From: Frondihabitans sp. PAMC 28766
GTDB taxonomy: Bacteria; Actinomycetota; Actinomycetes; Actinomycetales; Microbacteriaceae
Length of the DNA stretch: 64,000 bases
Reading direction: 5' to 3'
NCBI RefSeq assembly: GCF_001577365.1
Contig: NZ_CP014513.1
Span: 4,281,898-4,345,897 of the forward strand
The notes under the pieces were generated by a model. The model saw nothing but the letters and a program-made list of their open reading frames with translations. It was not told the DNA's origin and made no database searches. Below, piece after piece: positions 42,673 to 51,225 of the stretch; position 1 is the first letter of the stretch; the number at the start of each line of letters is the position of its first letter. Made by a program: the position numbers and the translations under genes.

Positions 42673-43424
42673 TCACGACGCCGGCTCGGCGGCGCCGACG
42701 AGCGCGAGCGCATCGGCGATCTCGGTCGGCTCGGACATGCGGATGGACCGGCCGTCGATGCTCGCGTCCGCCGAGACGCCGACGGCGACCAGCCCGACCT
42801 GATCGGCGGTCACCCATCCGGGCTCACCGGCCACGACGCGCGTGCTGACCGGGCCGAGCACCAGCGCGAACGCGCGGTTGGCGCCCTCGAGCTCGGCGAC
42901 CAGAACCTGCTGCATCATGAGCACGGCGGCCTGCTCCATGCTGACGAGACCGCTGGTCGGCACGGGCCAGGATGCCGAGGCGCCGACGACGACCGCGTAC
43001 GAGCCGCCCGGCGTCAGCCGCGGGATGACGGCACGAGCCACAGCCATGTGCGCTGTCGCCAGCCCGACGAACGCTGTGGACCAGTCCGACTCGTCGATCT
43101 CCCAGAGTCGCCTGCCGGCCCACCAGCCACCGATCGGGGCCACGACGTCGTCGATTCCGCCGAGGTTCGCCACCATCTGCACCGCGAGGTCGTCGGCTCC
43201 GGCGAACGACGTGTAGTCGTGGACGACGAGGTGGAGGCGCTCGGTGGCGGCCGGCCCCAGCAGGGCACGGAACTCGTCGGCGCGCTCCTGGCTGCGGGTC
43301 GGTACGACGACGTCGGCCCCGGCGTCGAGATAGCGGCGGACGACCCCTTCGCCGACGGCCCCGTCCCGCCGGGGACGAGGACGCGGTGGCCGGAGAGATC
43401 GGGAAGAGTGAGCGAGGCGGACAT
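42673..43424 (-). pseudogene. SDR family oxidoreductase, one frameshift
   Basis: A short-chain dehydrogenase of about 250 residues. The first 20 residues (MSASLTLPDLSGHRVLVPGG) are in one frame from ATG 43424. After a break near 43359-43362 the rest follows in another frame, starting GAVGEGVVRRYLDAGADVVV. Restoring one base in the CCCC run rejoins the cofactor motif as GGTGAVGEG. The remainder has the SDR topology, but I see no normal YxxxK: the region reads GASASWPVPTSGLVSMEQAA, so it may be an atypical SDR. It is divergent from the MarR gene, with three operator copies between. Confidence 0.8.
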
Positions 43425-43444
43425 GAGAACTCCTTGGGATAGCG

Positions 43445-43459
43445 GTTGGCTCTGCCAAC
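43445..43459. promoter_or_regulatory. MarR operator copy 1
   Basis: GTTGGCTCTGCCAAC has GTTGGC/GCCAAC arms. It directly abuts copy 2, so the two could hold adjacent dimers, and lies close to the SDR start. Confidence 0.75.
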
Positions 43460-43474
43460 GTTGGTATTACCAAC
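43460..43474. promoter_or_regulatory. MarR operator copy 2
   Basis: GTTGGTATTACCAAC is a perfect 15-bp dyad with a central T. It immediately follows copy 1. Confidence 0.8.
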
Positions 43475-43509
43475 ATACGTGCGTTCATTGGGATACACAA
43501 CCTTTTTCT

Positions 43510-43524
43510 GTTGGAGTCGCCAAC
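43510..43524. promoter_or_regulatory. MarR operator copy 3
   Basis: GTTGGAGTCGCCAAC carries the same GTTGG/CCAAC arms with a 5-bp spacer, 16 bases before the MarR start codon. It would allow autorepression. Confidence 0.75.
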
Positions 43525-43539
43525 GATTATGCTGAGGTC

Positions 43540-43995
43540 ATGACAGACGACGACGCCCTTCTGCCGCCCGCCCGCCTCCGGGAGCTCACGCAGTGGCAGG
43601 TCAGCAAGATCTCCACCCTGGGGGCGCGACTCACCGCGGCACGGATGCCGCTGCACGGGCGGGCCGATTTCGCCATCCTGTCGGCGCTCGACGAGTACGG
43701 GCCCCTCAGCCAGGCCGAGCTCGGCCGCCGCCTCGGCCTCGACCGCAACGATGTCAACGGCGTCGTCAACCGACTGGACGCCGCAGAGCAGGTCGTCCGC
43801 GAGACCGACCCCGCCGACCGGCGCCGCAACATCATCACGATCACTCGAGCCGGCAGCGCCCACCTCTCTGTGCTCGACGGGCACGCTGCGGACGTCCAGG
43901 CCGAGCTTGTCCACACCCTCGACGAGTCCGAGCGGCGACAGCTCCACGCCCTCCTCACCAAGGTGCTCGCCGGCCACACGCCTCAGCCGGCCTGA
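43540..43995 (+). CDS. MarR family regulator
   Basis: A 151-residue winged-helix repressor. The HTH runs at about residues 55-80 (LSQAELGRRLGLDRNDVNGVVNRL) and the wing contains the family DPADRRRNIITIT. ATG 43540 is preceded by GAGGT at a suitable distance. It is divergent from the SDR gene and flanked by three matching GTTGG-N5-CCAAC sites, so it almost certainly represses both. Ligand unknown; phenolics or electrophiles are common for the family. Confidence 0.92.
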   Translation: MTDDDALLPPARLRELTQWQVSKISTLGARLTAARMPLHGRADFAILSALDEYGPLSQAELGRRLGLDRNDVNGVVNRLDAAEQVVRETDPADRRRNIITITRAGSAHLSVLDGHAADVQAELVHTLDESERRQLHALLTKVLAGHTPQPA

Positions 43996-44066
43996 CCCGG
44001 CGGCTCGCCCGACGGCCTTGCCGGACTGGCTTGCCGAACGGCCCTGCCCGAAGGAGCGCGGGGGCA

Positions 44067-45086
44067 TCAGGCGGCGCTGCGCTCCGAGAAGGGGCGACGA
44101 CGACGGGCCACCTGTGCGATGGAGGCCGGCACGTAGGCCTGATCGAGCGTGCCGATGTCGGTGCCGGGCGCGACGATCTCGTCGATCCTGTCGAGCACGT
44201 CGTCGGAGAGGACGGTGTCGACGCCGGCGAGGAGGTCGTCGAGCTGCGCCTCAGTGCGAGCGCCGAGAAGGGCGCTGGTGACGGCAGGATGCGAGATGGC
44301 GAAGGCCATCGCGAGGTGCGGCATTGAGACGCCAGCCTCGTCTGCCAGCGAGACCAGCTCTTCGACGGCGTCGATGCGGCGCTCGTCGGTGAAGGTCGTC
44401 ATGTACTTCGCACGGTTGAGATCCGTCTCCTGACCGCGACGCACTCGGCCGGTCAGCATGCCCTGCCCGAGGGGACCCCAGACGAGGATCCCCATCCCGA
44501 ACTGCTCGGCAACGGGAAAGATCTCGCGCTCGACGCTGCGATTGAGGATCGAGTAGGGCGGCTGCTCGGTGCGAAGGCGCTCGAGGCCGCGACTTTCGGA
44601 CATCCACTGCGCCTGGACGATGTCGGAGACCGGGAGAGCCGATGTACCGAAGGCTCGGACCTTGCCGGCGTGGACAAGGTCGCTGAGCGTCGAGATGGTC
44701 TCTTCGAGGTCGCTGTCGGGGTCGGGCCTGTGCATCTGATAGACGTCGATCCAGTCGGTCTGGAGGCGGCGCAGCGATGCGTCGACCGCCTTCGTGACCC
44801 ACCGACGCGAGCCGCCCCGATGGTTCGGCTCGTCGCCGAGCGGGCGACCGAATTTCGTGGCCAGCACGACGTCGTCGCGACGGCCCTTCAGCGCGCGGCC
44901 GACGATCTCCTCTGAGTCGCCGTAGACGTCGGCCGTGTCGACGAGGTTGATGCCGGCGTCGAGAGCCTTGTGGATGATGCGCGCGGACTCGTCTTCGGTG
45001 TTGCCCATCGAGGTGGCGAAGTTGAGCGCGCCGAGCGCGTAGGGGCTGACTTTGATGCCGGTGCGGCCGAGTGTGCGGTAGTGCAT
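44067..45086 (-). CDS. Aldo/keto reductase (YccK/Kvbeta-like group)
   Basis: A 339-residue oxidoreductase. The tetrad is visible: Asp and Tyr in LVDTADVYGDSEE, Lys in VLATKFGRP, His in VYQMHRPD. The C-terminal cofactor segment TSALLGARTEAQLDD is typical. ATG 45086 gives a complete barrel starting MHYRTLGRTGIKVSPYALGA. It is divergent from a TetR gene, with two operator-like sites between, so it is likely inducible. Substrate not deducible. Confidence 0.92.
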   Translation of the reverse strand: MHYRTLGRTGIKVSPYALGALNFATSMGNTEDESARIIHKALDAGINLVDTADVYGDSEEIVGRALKGRRDDVVLATKFGRPLGDEPNHRGGSRRWVTKAVDASLRRLQTDWIDVYQMHRPDPDSDLEETISTLSDLVHAGKVRAFGTSALPVSDIVQAQWMSESRGLERLRTEQPPYSILNRSVEREIFPVAEQFGMGILVWGPLGQGMLTGRVRRGQETDLNRAKYMTTFTDERRIDAVEELVSLADEAGVSMPHLAMAFAISHPAVTSALLGARTEAQLDDLLAGVDTVLSDDVLDRIDEIVAPGTDIGTLDQAYVPASIAQVARRRRPFSERSAA

Positions 45087-45138
45087 GAGTGTCTCCAGAC
45101 CTTGTGACGGGGTCTCCGCGATCTATACTCGAGTCAAA

Positions 45139-45176
45139 CGGAATGTCTTTCCGCAACTATACGGAATTGCTTTCCG
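45139..45176. promoter_or_regulatory. Two TetR operator copies
   Basis: CGGAATGTCTTTCCG (45139-45153) and CGGAATTGCTTTCCG (45162-45176) are 15-bp dyads with CGGAA/TTCCG arms, 23 bases apart start to start, between the divergent aldo/keto reductase and TetR genes. Confidence 0.75.
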
Positions 45177-45212
45177 GTATGCAAGAGCAGCCGACACCCT
45201 CATGGAGACCAA

Positions 45213-45775
45213 ATGACCACGTCCGGGCCGACCCGCCGGCGCCGATCCGACGCCGAGCAGAACGCAGCGGCGGTAGTCGAGGCCGCCACCACCGTCTTCG
45301 CCCGCAGCGGAGTCGACGCCCGGCGAAGGAGATCACCGACCTCGCGGGTGTCGGTGTCGGCACGATGTACCGCCACTTCCCGCGCCGCTCCGACCTGGTC
45401 GCCGCCGTTATGGCCAACGAGATCGATGCCTGCGCCGACGCGGCGGTGACGCTGGCCGCCACCGCGGAGCCGGGCGTCGCCCTCATGACGTGGGTGGAGA
45501 AGTACATCGAACTGGTCGCGACCAAACGCGGTTTCGCGGCCGCTCTCAATTCGGGTGATCCCGGCCTCCACGACATCGGCCCCTATGTGCGCGAGCGCCT
45601 CGAGCCCGCGCTTCAGACTCTGCTCGACTCCGCGCGAAAGGCAGGCGACATCCACTCCGAGACCACGGCCACCGAGCTCATCGTCGCGATCGCTCTGCTC
45701 TGCCACCCTGTGCCCGACGAAGACACGGCATTCAATCGCTCACTGATCCGCGTGTTTCTACAGGGCCTTCGCTGA
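45213..45775 (+). pseudogene. TetR family repressor, one frameshift
   Basis: A repressor of about 187 residues. ATG 45213 starts MTTSGPTRRRRSDAEQNAAA and reaches FARSGVDA. Near 45319-45321 the frame breaks within the HTH. The next frame resumes AKEITDLAGVGVGTMYRHFP, the recognition helix, and continues as a normal ligand domain to 45775. One C restored in the CCC run gives DAPAKEI and a continuous protein. Literal translation would be inactive. It is divergent from the aldo/keto reductase over two operator copies, which supports a functional gene and a sequence error. Confidence 0.82.
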
Positions 45776-45802
45776 CTCGCGCGGCCGCGACCGACCGGAT
45801 CG

Positions 45803-46561
45803 CTACTGCAGGGCCGCGATGGCCCGATCCAGCCATTCGCCGAGCAGTGCGCGCTCGGGCTCGCTGAACATCTCGAGGTCGTTCACGGTCGCCCGGAGCG
45901 CGACCGCAGGCCCCAACGCCGCCGCCTCTGCGGGCGCCTCGCCGGATGCGTGGGCGACTCGCGGCGACCCGTCGGCATCCGTCACGATCTGCGCGAGCAC
46001 GGCCTCGAACATCGAGTCGGCGAGGCCGGGATCGCGCTGGTCGGGCGAGGTCGACAGCAGGATGTGGATCGCGCCGGTACCAGCCGCTTGCACGAGGTAG
46101 ACCGCTCGCGCCTCGGACGCCCGCAGGCGCCCGGCGAGAGCGACCCGGTGAACACGGGCCTCGAGCACCCGGCGGCCCGACTCGGCCGCCTCGGAGTTCA
46201 TCACCCGGTTCGGATCGCTGAGCAGTCGGAAGAGCGCCGGATTCGCGACCCCGAATTCGATCTGAGCTCGCCAGCCGGCCCGCAGATCGTCGACAGGATC
46301 GACGTCGTCGGCCGCGGCGGCCTCGACGACTGCCGCCTTCGACGAGACGTACGTGGCCATGACGTGTTCGGCGACCGCCTCGAGCAGACCGTCCTTGTCG
46401 CCGAAGAGACGGTAGATCGTCGGGGCCTGAATTCCGGCCGCCTGGGCGACGCCACGAGTCGTGACGGCCGCCGGCCCCTCCTGCTGCAGCAGGCGAGCCG
46501 CGGCCTCGACGATCTTCGCCCGATTGTCGGCCCGACTGTCGCCCCGGATGATCTCGCTCAC
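45803..46561 (-). CDS. TetR family repressor
   Basis: A 252-residue regulator. The HTH is at about residues 15-60 (IVEAAARLLQQEGPAAVTTR, GVAQAAGIQAPTIYRLFGDK). A long helical ligand domain is followed by a C-terminal tail, EPERALLGEWLDRAIAALQ. GTG 46561 is the only start at a proper distance from the HTH. It is divergent from the NmrA-like gene with an 11-bp dyad between them, which is probably its target. Confidence 0.9.
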   Translation of the reverse strand: MSEIIRGDSRADNRAKIVEAAARLLQQEGPAAVTTRGVAQAAGIQAPTIYRLFGDKDGLLEAVAEHVMATYVSSKAAVVEAAAADDVDPVDDLRAGWRAQIEFGVANPALFRLLSDPNRVMNSEAAESGRRVLEARVHRVALAGRLRASEARAVYLVQAAGTGAIHILLSTSPDQRDPGLADSMFEAVLAQIVTDADGSPRVAHASGEAPAEAAALGPAVALRATVNDLEMFSEPERALLGEWLDRAIAALQ

Positions 46562-46584
46562 GAATCAACGATAACCCAGTCTTG

Positions 46585-46595
46585 CTAACAGTTAG
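46585..46595. promoter_or_regulatory. Short TetR operator candidate
   Basis: CTAAC-A-GTTAG is a perfect 11-bp dyad 24 bases before the TetR start and 53 before the NmrA-like gene. It is the best symmetric site in the gap. Confidence 0.5.
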
Positions 46596-46647
46596 TTTCC
46601 GATGATACGCTTTTTACCAATCCACTGGAAACAAGAGAGGTCGTCCC

Positions 46648-47517
46648 ATGATCATCGTCACCGGCGCCACTGGCGCCCTCAACGGCGCGACCGTCGACCA
46701 CCTGCTCGAGCGTCTGCCCCCGAGCGAGATCACTGTCGTGGCCCGCGACGCAGCCAAGGCTCAGCGGTTCGCCGATCGCGGCGTCGCCGTCCGGGTCGGC
46801 GGCGACTACTCCGACACCGCATCCCTGCCGAGGGCATTCGAGGGTGCCGACCAGCTGCTTCTCGTCTCGTCGAACGATCCCGGCGCCGACGCCGTCTCGC
46901 TGCACGGGGCCGCCATCGATGCCGCCAAGAGCGTCGGCGTCGGCCGAATCCTCTACACGAGCCACCAGGGCGCAACTGTCGGCAGCCCGTTCTTCCCCGC
47001 CGACATCCACGCGCGCACCGAGCAGCTGCTCGCCGACTCCGGTGTCGCGTGGACGTCGATGCGCAACGGCTTCTACCTGCACAGCCTCACCTGGTTGGCA
47101 GGCCCGTGGCGCGAGACCGGTGTCATCACCGTTCCCGGCGAGGGCAAGGTCTCGTGGACGGCGCGAGAAGACGCGGCCCAGGCGGCCGCCGCCATCCTGC
47201 TCTCCGACGGCGAGTACGACGGGCCGACCACGATCACGGCAAGCGCGGCTGTGACCTTCGACGAGGTGGCGGCGATCGCCTCCGACCTGACCGGACGCAC
47301 GATCGGCTTCTCGCGGGTCTCCGAAGACGAGTGGGTCGCAGGCGAGATCGCCTCAGGGCAGGCGGAGCAGACCGCGCGATTCCTCCTCGGGTTCTACCAG
47401 GCCACCGATCAGGGGCTCTTCGCCGGCACCGACCCGCTGCTCGCAACCCTGCTGGGCCACGAGCCGCGCACCGTGCGCGACTTCCTCGCCGAGCCCCCGG
47501 CACCCTCCGCCTGGTGA
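46648..47517 (+). CDS. NmrA-like NAD(P)H-binding protein (quinone oxidoreductase 2 type)
   Basis: A 289-residue atypical short-chain dehydrogenase. The cofactor motif is MIIVTGATGALNG, a slight variant of TGATGxxG. The active Tyr of classical SDRs is replaced by the NmrA-type arrangement, with the substrate side marked by TSMRNGFYLHSLTWL. The family known as QOR2 reduces quinones with NADPH. ATG 46648 follows AGAGAGG. It is divergent from the TetR gene, consistent with induction by the substrate. Confidence 0.88.
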   Translation: MIIVTGATGALNGATVDHLLERLPPSEITVVARDAAKAQRFADRGVAVRVGGDYSDTASLPRAFEGADQLLLVSSNDPGADAVSLHGAAIDAAKSVGVGRILYTSHQGATVGSPFFPADIHARTEQLLADSGVAWTSMRNGFYLHSLTWLAGPWRETGVITVPGEGKVSWTAREDAAQAAAAILLSDGEYDGPTTITASAAVTFDEVAAIASDLTGRTIGFSRVSEDEWVAGEIASGQAEQTARFLLGFYQATDQGLFAGTDPLLATLLGHEPRTVRDFLAEPPAPSAW

Positions 47518-47622
47518 CGGCTAGGCGGCACACGGCGACAGGGCCAGCGCCAGTGCCGGTATCAGGCCATCGAGCACTCGCACGAGGAGTCGCTGACGCC
47601 GGGCACCTGACATGCTGATGCG

Positions 47623-48792
47623 ATGCCCCTGCAACTGCCGCCCCGCCGCTCGACCGGCGCATCCTCGCGCAACCGGCCGTCCAGGTCGCGCGTCCGGCGC
47701 CCCACCGTGACGAGCCGCCGAAACGGCGCGAGCCCGAAGCCTCGGCTCATCACGGTGCAGGCCTTCCGAGTCGGCCTCGTCGGCGTGCTCGGCGTTGGCC
47801 TGGGTCTCGCGATCATCGGCGGAATCCAGACGATCGCCTCGCTGCTCACGTACATCGGCGTCGCCTACTTCCTTTCGCTGGCGGTCGAGCCGATCATCCA
47901 GTGGGCAGGTCAGCACCGGGTTCCGCGCTGGTCGGCAGTCAGCGGCATCTTCCTGATCCTCGTGGTGGCGGCCGCCGCCCTCGTCCTGACCGTCGTGCCC
48001 CTGGTCACGCACCAGATCGTCGGGCTGGCCAAACGGGCACCGACGGCGCTGCACACGCTGACGAACGAGCCGTGGTTCGCCGACTTCACCAAGTCGCTCG
48101 GGGTCGACGGCGGCGTGGACGGCCTCGTCAAGGCGGCGAGCAACTTCTTGAAAGATCCCGCGCACCTGCAGTCGATCGGCGGCGGACTCCTGTCGGTGGG
48201 CACGGGCGTCGTCGACGGGGCGACAGCCGTCTTCGTCGTCCTCATCCTCACCGCGTACTTCACCTCGACGCTGCCGGCGATCACCAACAAGGCGTTCCAG
48301 CTGATCCCGGCATCGAAGGCGGGCTCGTGGCGCCCCGTCTACGACGAGATGACCCATTCGGTCGGGCGGTACGTCGCAGGTCAGGTGCTTCTGGCGGCAT
48401 TCAACGCGCTGCTGACCTGCATCCTGCTGCTCGTCTTCCACGTGCCGGGCGTCGCCCTGCTGACCGCCGTCGCGTTCGTCGGTGCGCTCATCCCGATCGT
48501 CGGCACGATCGTCGAAGCCCTGATCATCATCGTCGTCTGCTTGTTCACGTCGCCGGCCGCCACGATCGCCGCGGTCATCTTCTACATCGTCTACCACCCG
48601 CTCGAGGCCTACATCCTCACCCCGCGTGTGATGGCGCGAGCCGTGCACGTCCCCGGTGCGCTCGTCGTCATCGCCGTGATCGGCGGCGGCGCACTCGGCG
48701 GCATCCTCGGCGCTCTCGTCGCCGTGCCGATCATGGCCGCCGCCGTAGTGCTGGTCGAACGGGTCATCGTTCCTTGGCAGCGAAAGCGCTAG
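47623..48792 (+). CDS. AI-2E family transporter
   Basis: A 389-residue inner-membrane protein with about eight helices, of the AI-2E/PerM exporter-like family. An Arg/Ser-rich cytoplasmic N-terminus (about 45 residues) precedes the first helix. Family blocks include YFLSLAVEPII, the conserved VGRYVAGQVLLAAFNALLT and FVGALIPIVGTIVEALI. The name comes from TqsA; most members do not have a proven autoinducer role. ATG 47623 lacks a strong ribosome site and a later start is possible. It is transcribed toward the hydratase gene, 34 bases away. Confidence 0.9.
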   Translation: MPLQLPPRRSTGASSRNRPSRSRVRRPTVTSRRNGASPKPRLITVQAFRVGLVGVLGVGLGLAIIGGIQTIASLLTYIGVAYFLSLAVEPIIQWAGQHRVPRWSAVSGIFLILVVAAAALVLTVVPLVTHQIVGLAKRAPTALHTLTNEPWFADFTKSLGVDGGVDGLVKAASNFLKDPAHLQSIGGGLLSVGTGVVDGATAVFVVLILTAYFTSTLPAITNKAFQLIPASKAGSWRPVYDEMTHSVGRYVAGQVLLAAFNALLTCILLLVFHVPGVALLTAVAFVGALIPIVGTIVEALIIIVVCLFTSPAATIAAVIFYIVYHPLEAYILTPRVMARAVHVPGALVVIAVIGGGALGGILGALVAVPIMAAAVVLVERVIVPWQRKR

Positions 48793-48826
48793 CGTTCTCG
48801 AAGGCCGAACTCACCGGAGGAAGACA

Positions 48827-49492
48827 ATGACCGTCACACTCACGCGCCAGGGCGCCATCGCCAGCCTCACCCTCGGCGACGACGAGAACCGCTTCTCGGC
48901 CGAGTGGTTCGACGAGATCGAGTCGGCGCTCGACGACCTCGAAGCGACACCGCCCGGCGCCCTGGTCTCAGCCGGTGGCGGCAAGTTCTTCTCGAACGGC
49001 CTCGTCGAGGCCGAGATCACCGCCGAGCCCGAGCGCCGGTCGGCCTACCTCGCCCGCGTGCACGACCTCCTCGCGCGAGTGACGACGCTGCCCTGCCCGA
49101 CGGTCGCGTCGATCAACGGCCACGCCTTCGGCGCCGGTGCCATGCTGGCGCTCGCCCACGACTTCCGGGTGATGAACGCCAGCCGCGGCTACGTCTGCTT
49201 CCCCGAGGTCGACATCAAGATCCCCTTCACCACGGGGATGGCGGCGCTGATTCAGGCGAAGATCCCTCCGGCGGCAGCGATCGAGGCGATGACCACCGGT
49301 CGGCGCTACGGCGGGCCCGACGCCCTCGAGCGAGGGATCGTCGATCGAGTCTCCGAGCCCGACGATCTCCTGGATGACGTGCGAGGCTTCGCCGAATCTC
49401 TTCTGGGCAAGGACCCCGCCACGCTGAAGGCCATCAAGGACATGATGTTCGCCGGGCCGGTCGAGGCTCTTCGGGCCTCACCTCTCAGTTGA
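48827..49492 (+). CDS. Enoyl-CoA hydratase/isomerase family protein
   Basis: A 221-residue crotonase-fold protein. The oxyanion-hole strands are visible (GKFFSNG and INGHAFGAGAMLALAHDF). The protein is short and resembles plant-type delta3,delta2-enoyl-CoA isomerases, with PEVDIKIPFTTGMAALIQAK after the helix. ATG 48827 follows GGAGGAAG. The C-terminal codons and stop lie within the first units of an 18-bp tandem repeat, so the native end may be altered. A role in fatty-acid breakdown is inferred from the family. Confidence 0.88.
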   Translation: MTVTLTRQGAIASLTLGDDENRFSAEWFDEIESALDDLEATPPGALVSAGGGKFFSNGLVEAEITAEPERRSAYLARVHDLLARVTTLPCPTVASINGHAFGAGAMLALAHDFRVMNASRGYVCFPEVDIKIPFTTGMAALIQAKIPPAAAIEAMTTGRRYGGPDALERGIVDRVSEPDDLLDDVRGFAESLLGKDPATLKAIKDMMFAGPVEALRASPLS

Positions 49493-49531
49493 TACTGACC
49501 TCTCAGTTGATACTGACCCCTCAGTTGATGA
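49484..49531. repeat. 18-bp tandem repeat at the junction of two convergent genes
   Basis: CTCAGTTGATACTGACC recurs at 49484, 49502 and 49520 (2.6 units). The TGA stop of the hydratase gene and the TGA stop of the convergent arr gene are both supplied by repeat units. Confidence 0.85.
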
Positions 49532-49931
49532 TGGCCCCGCGCTCGTCGGCGCGAAGCACCGCCAGGCGATCCCGCCACGCCTGAAGCGCGTCGGGCGTCA
49601 ACCGCAGCCAGTCGTCGACCTCGCCGGTGACTCGAAGCGGGGCCGTGCTGCGGTACGACCTCGTGGGGTTGCCCGGGAACTTCTTGTCGGTCACGTTGGG
49701 ATCGTTCTCGAAGTCTCCTGTGGGTTCGACGGCGTAGACCCGCGGGGCGGCGTCGCCGGGCGCGAGCTCGGCCGACAGCCCGGCACCATCGCGCAACGCC
49801 GTGAAATAGACGTGGTTCATCACGATCTCGGGGCGGTAGTTCGACCGGAACCCGGCCGTGAGAAGGTCGCCGACCGCGAGGTCGGCCTTCGTGCCGTGGA
49901 AGAACGGGCCATCGTCGAGCGCTTCAGCCAT
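49521..49931 (-). CDS. arr: NAD-dependent rifampin ADP-ribosyltransferase
   Basis: A 136-residue enzyme that ADP-ribosylates rifamycins and confers resistance. The match is strong: FFHGTKADLAVGDLLTAGF, HVYFTAL, YAVEPTGDFENDPNVTDKKF and PGNPTRSYRS. Catalytic residues known for Arr correspond to His12, Tyr42 and Asp77. ATG 49931 gives the standard size. It is convergent with the hydratase and divergent from the ArfB-like gene, separated by only 31 bases. It looks chromosomal and intrinsic; there is no integron or transposon signature directly around it. Confidence 0.94.
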   Translation of the reverse strand: MAEALDDGPFFHGTKADLAVGDLLTAGFRSNYRPEIVMNHVYFTALRDGAGLSAELAPGDAAPRVYAVEPTGDFENDPNVTDKKFPGNPTRSYRSTAPLRVTGEVDDWLRLTPDALQAWRDRLAVLRADERGAIIN

Positions 49932-49962
49932 CTCGACAGTGTAGGCATGCGACCCTTATGGC

Positions 49963-50385
49963 ATGGATCTGGAGGTGAACGCTGACTTGACGATCCCGGC
50001 TGCCGAGTTCGGCTGGCGGTTCTCGCGGTCGTCGGGGCCGGGCGGGCAGCACGTCAACACCTCGGACAGCCGCGTGCAGCTCTCATGGAGCGTGGCCGAG
50101 TCACCGACGCTCACCGACGAGCAGAGGTTGCAGCTGCTCGCGCGGCTCTCCACCCGTCTCGCCGGCGGGCTGCTCACCGTCAGTTCGTCCGAGCAGCGCT
50201 CCCAGCTGCGCAACCGCGAGACCGCCCTGGCGAAGCTCGCCGGACTTGTGGCCGTGGGGCTCGCCCCGGAGGCCGCGCCGCGCCGCCCGACTCGACGGAG
50301 CCGCGGCGCCGACCGCCGGCGCCTCGAGACGAAGGCCGAGCGCTCGGCGACGAAGCGACAGCGACAGCGGCCCTCCACCGACTGA
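49963..50385 (+). CDS. arfB: Ribosome-rescue release factor ArfB-like (YaeJ)
   Basis: A 140-residue peptidyl-tRNA hydrolase that frees stalled ribosomes. The GGQ catalytic motif is in SSGPGGQHVNTSDSR (residues 27-29). The C-terminal tail is highly basic (KAERSATKRQRQR), as required for entering the empty mRNA channel. There is no codon-recognition domain, which separates it from RF1/RF2. ATG 49963 follows a weak site. It is read divergently from arr; the next gene follows after 17 bases. Confidence 0.93.
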   Translation: MDLEVNADLTIPAAEFGWRFSRSSGPGGQHVNTSDSRVQLSWSVAESPTLTDEQRLQLLARLSTRLAGGLLTVSSSEQRSQLRNRETALAKLAGLVAVGLAPEAAPRRPTRRSRGADRRRLETKAERSATKRQRQRPSTD

Positions 50386-50402
50386 CGCAGTAGCCTCGGG
50401 CC

Positions 50403-51213
<811 letters not shown>

Positions 51214-51225
51214 CCAGACTCCGAG

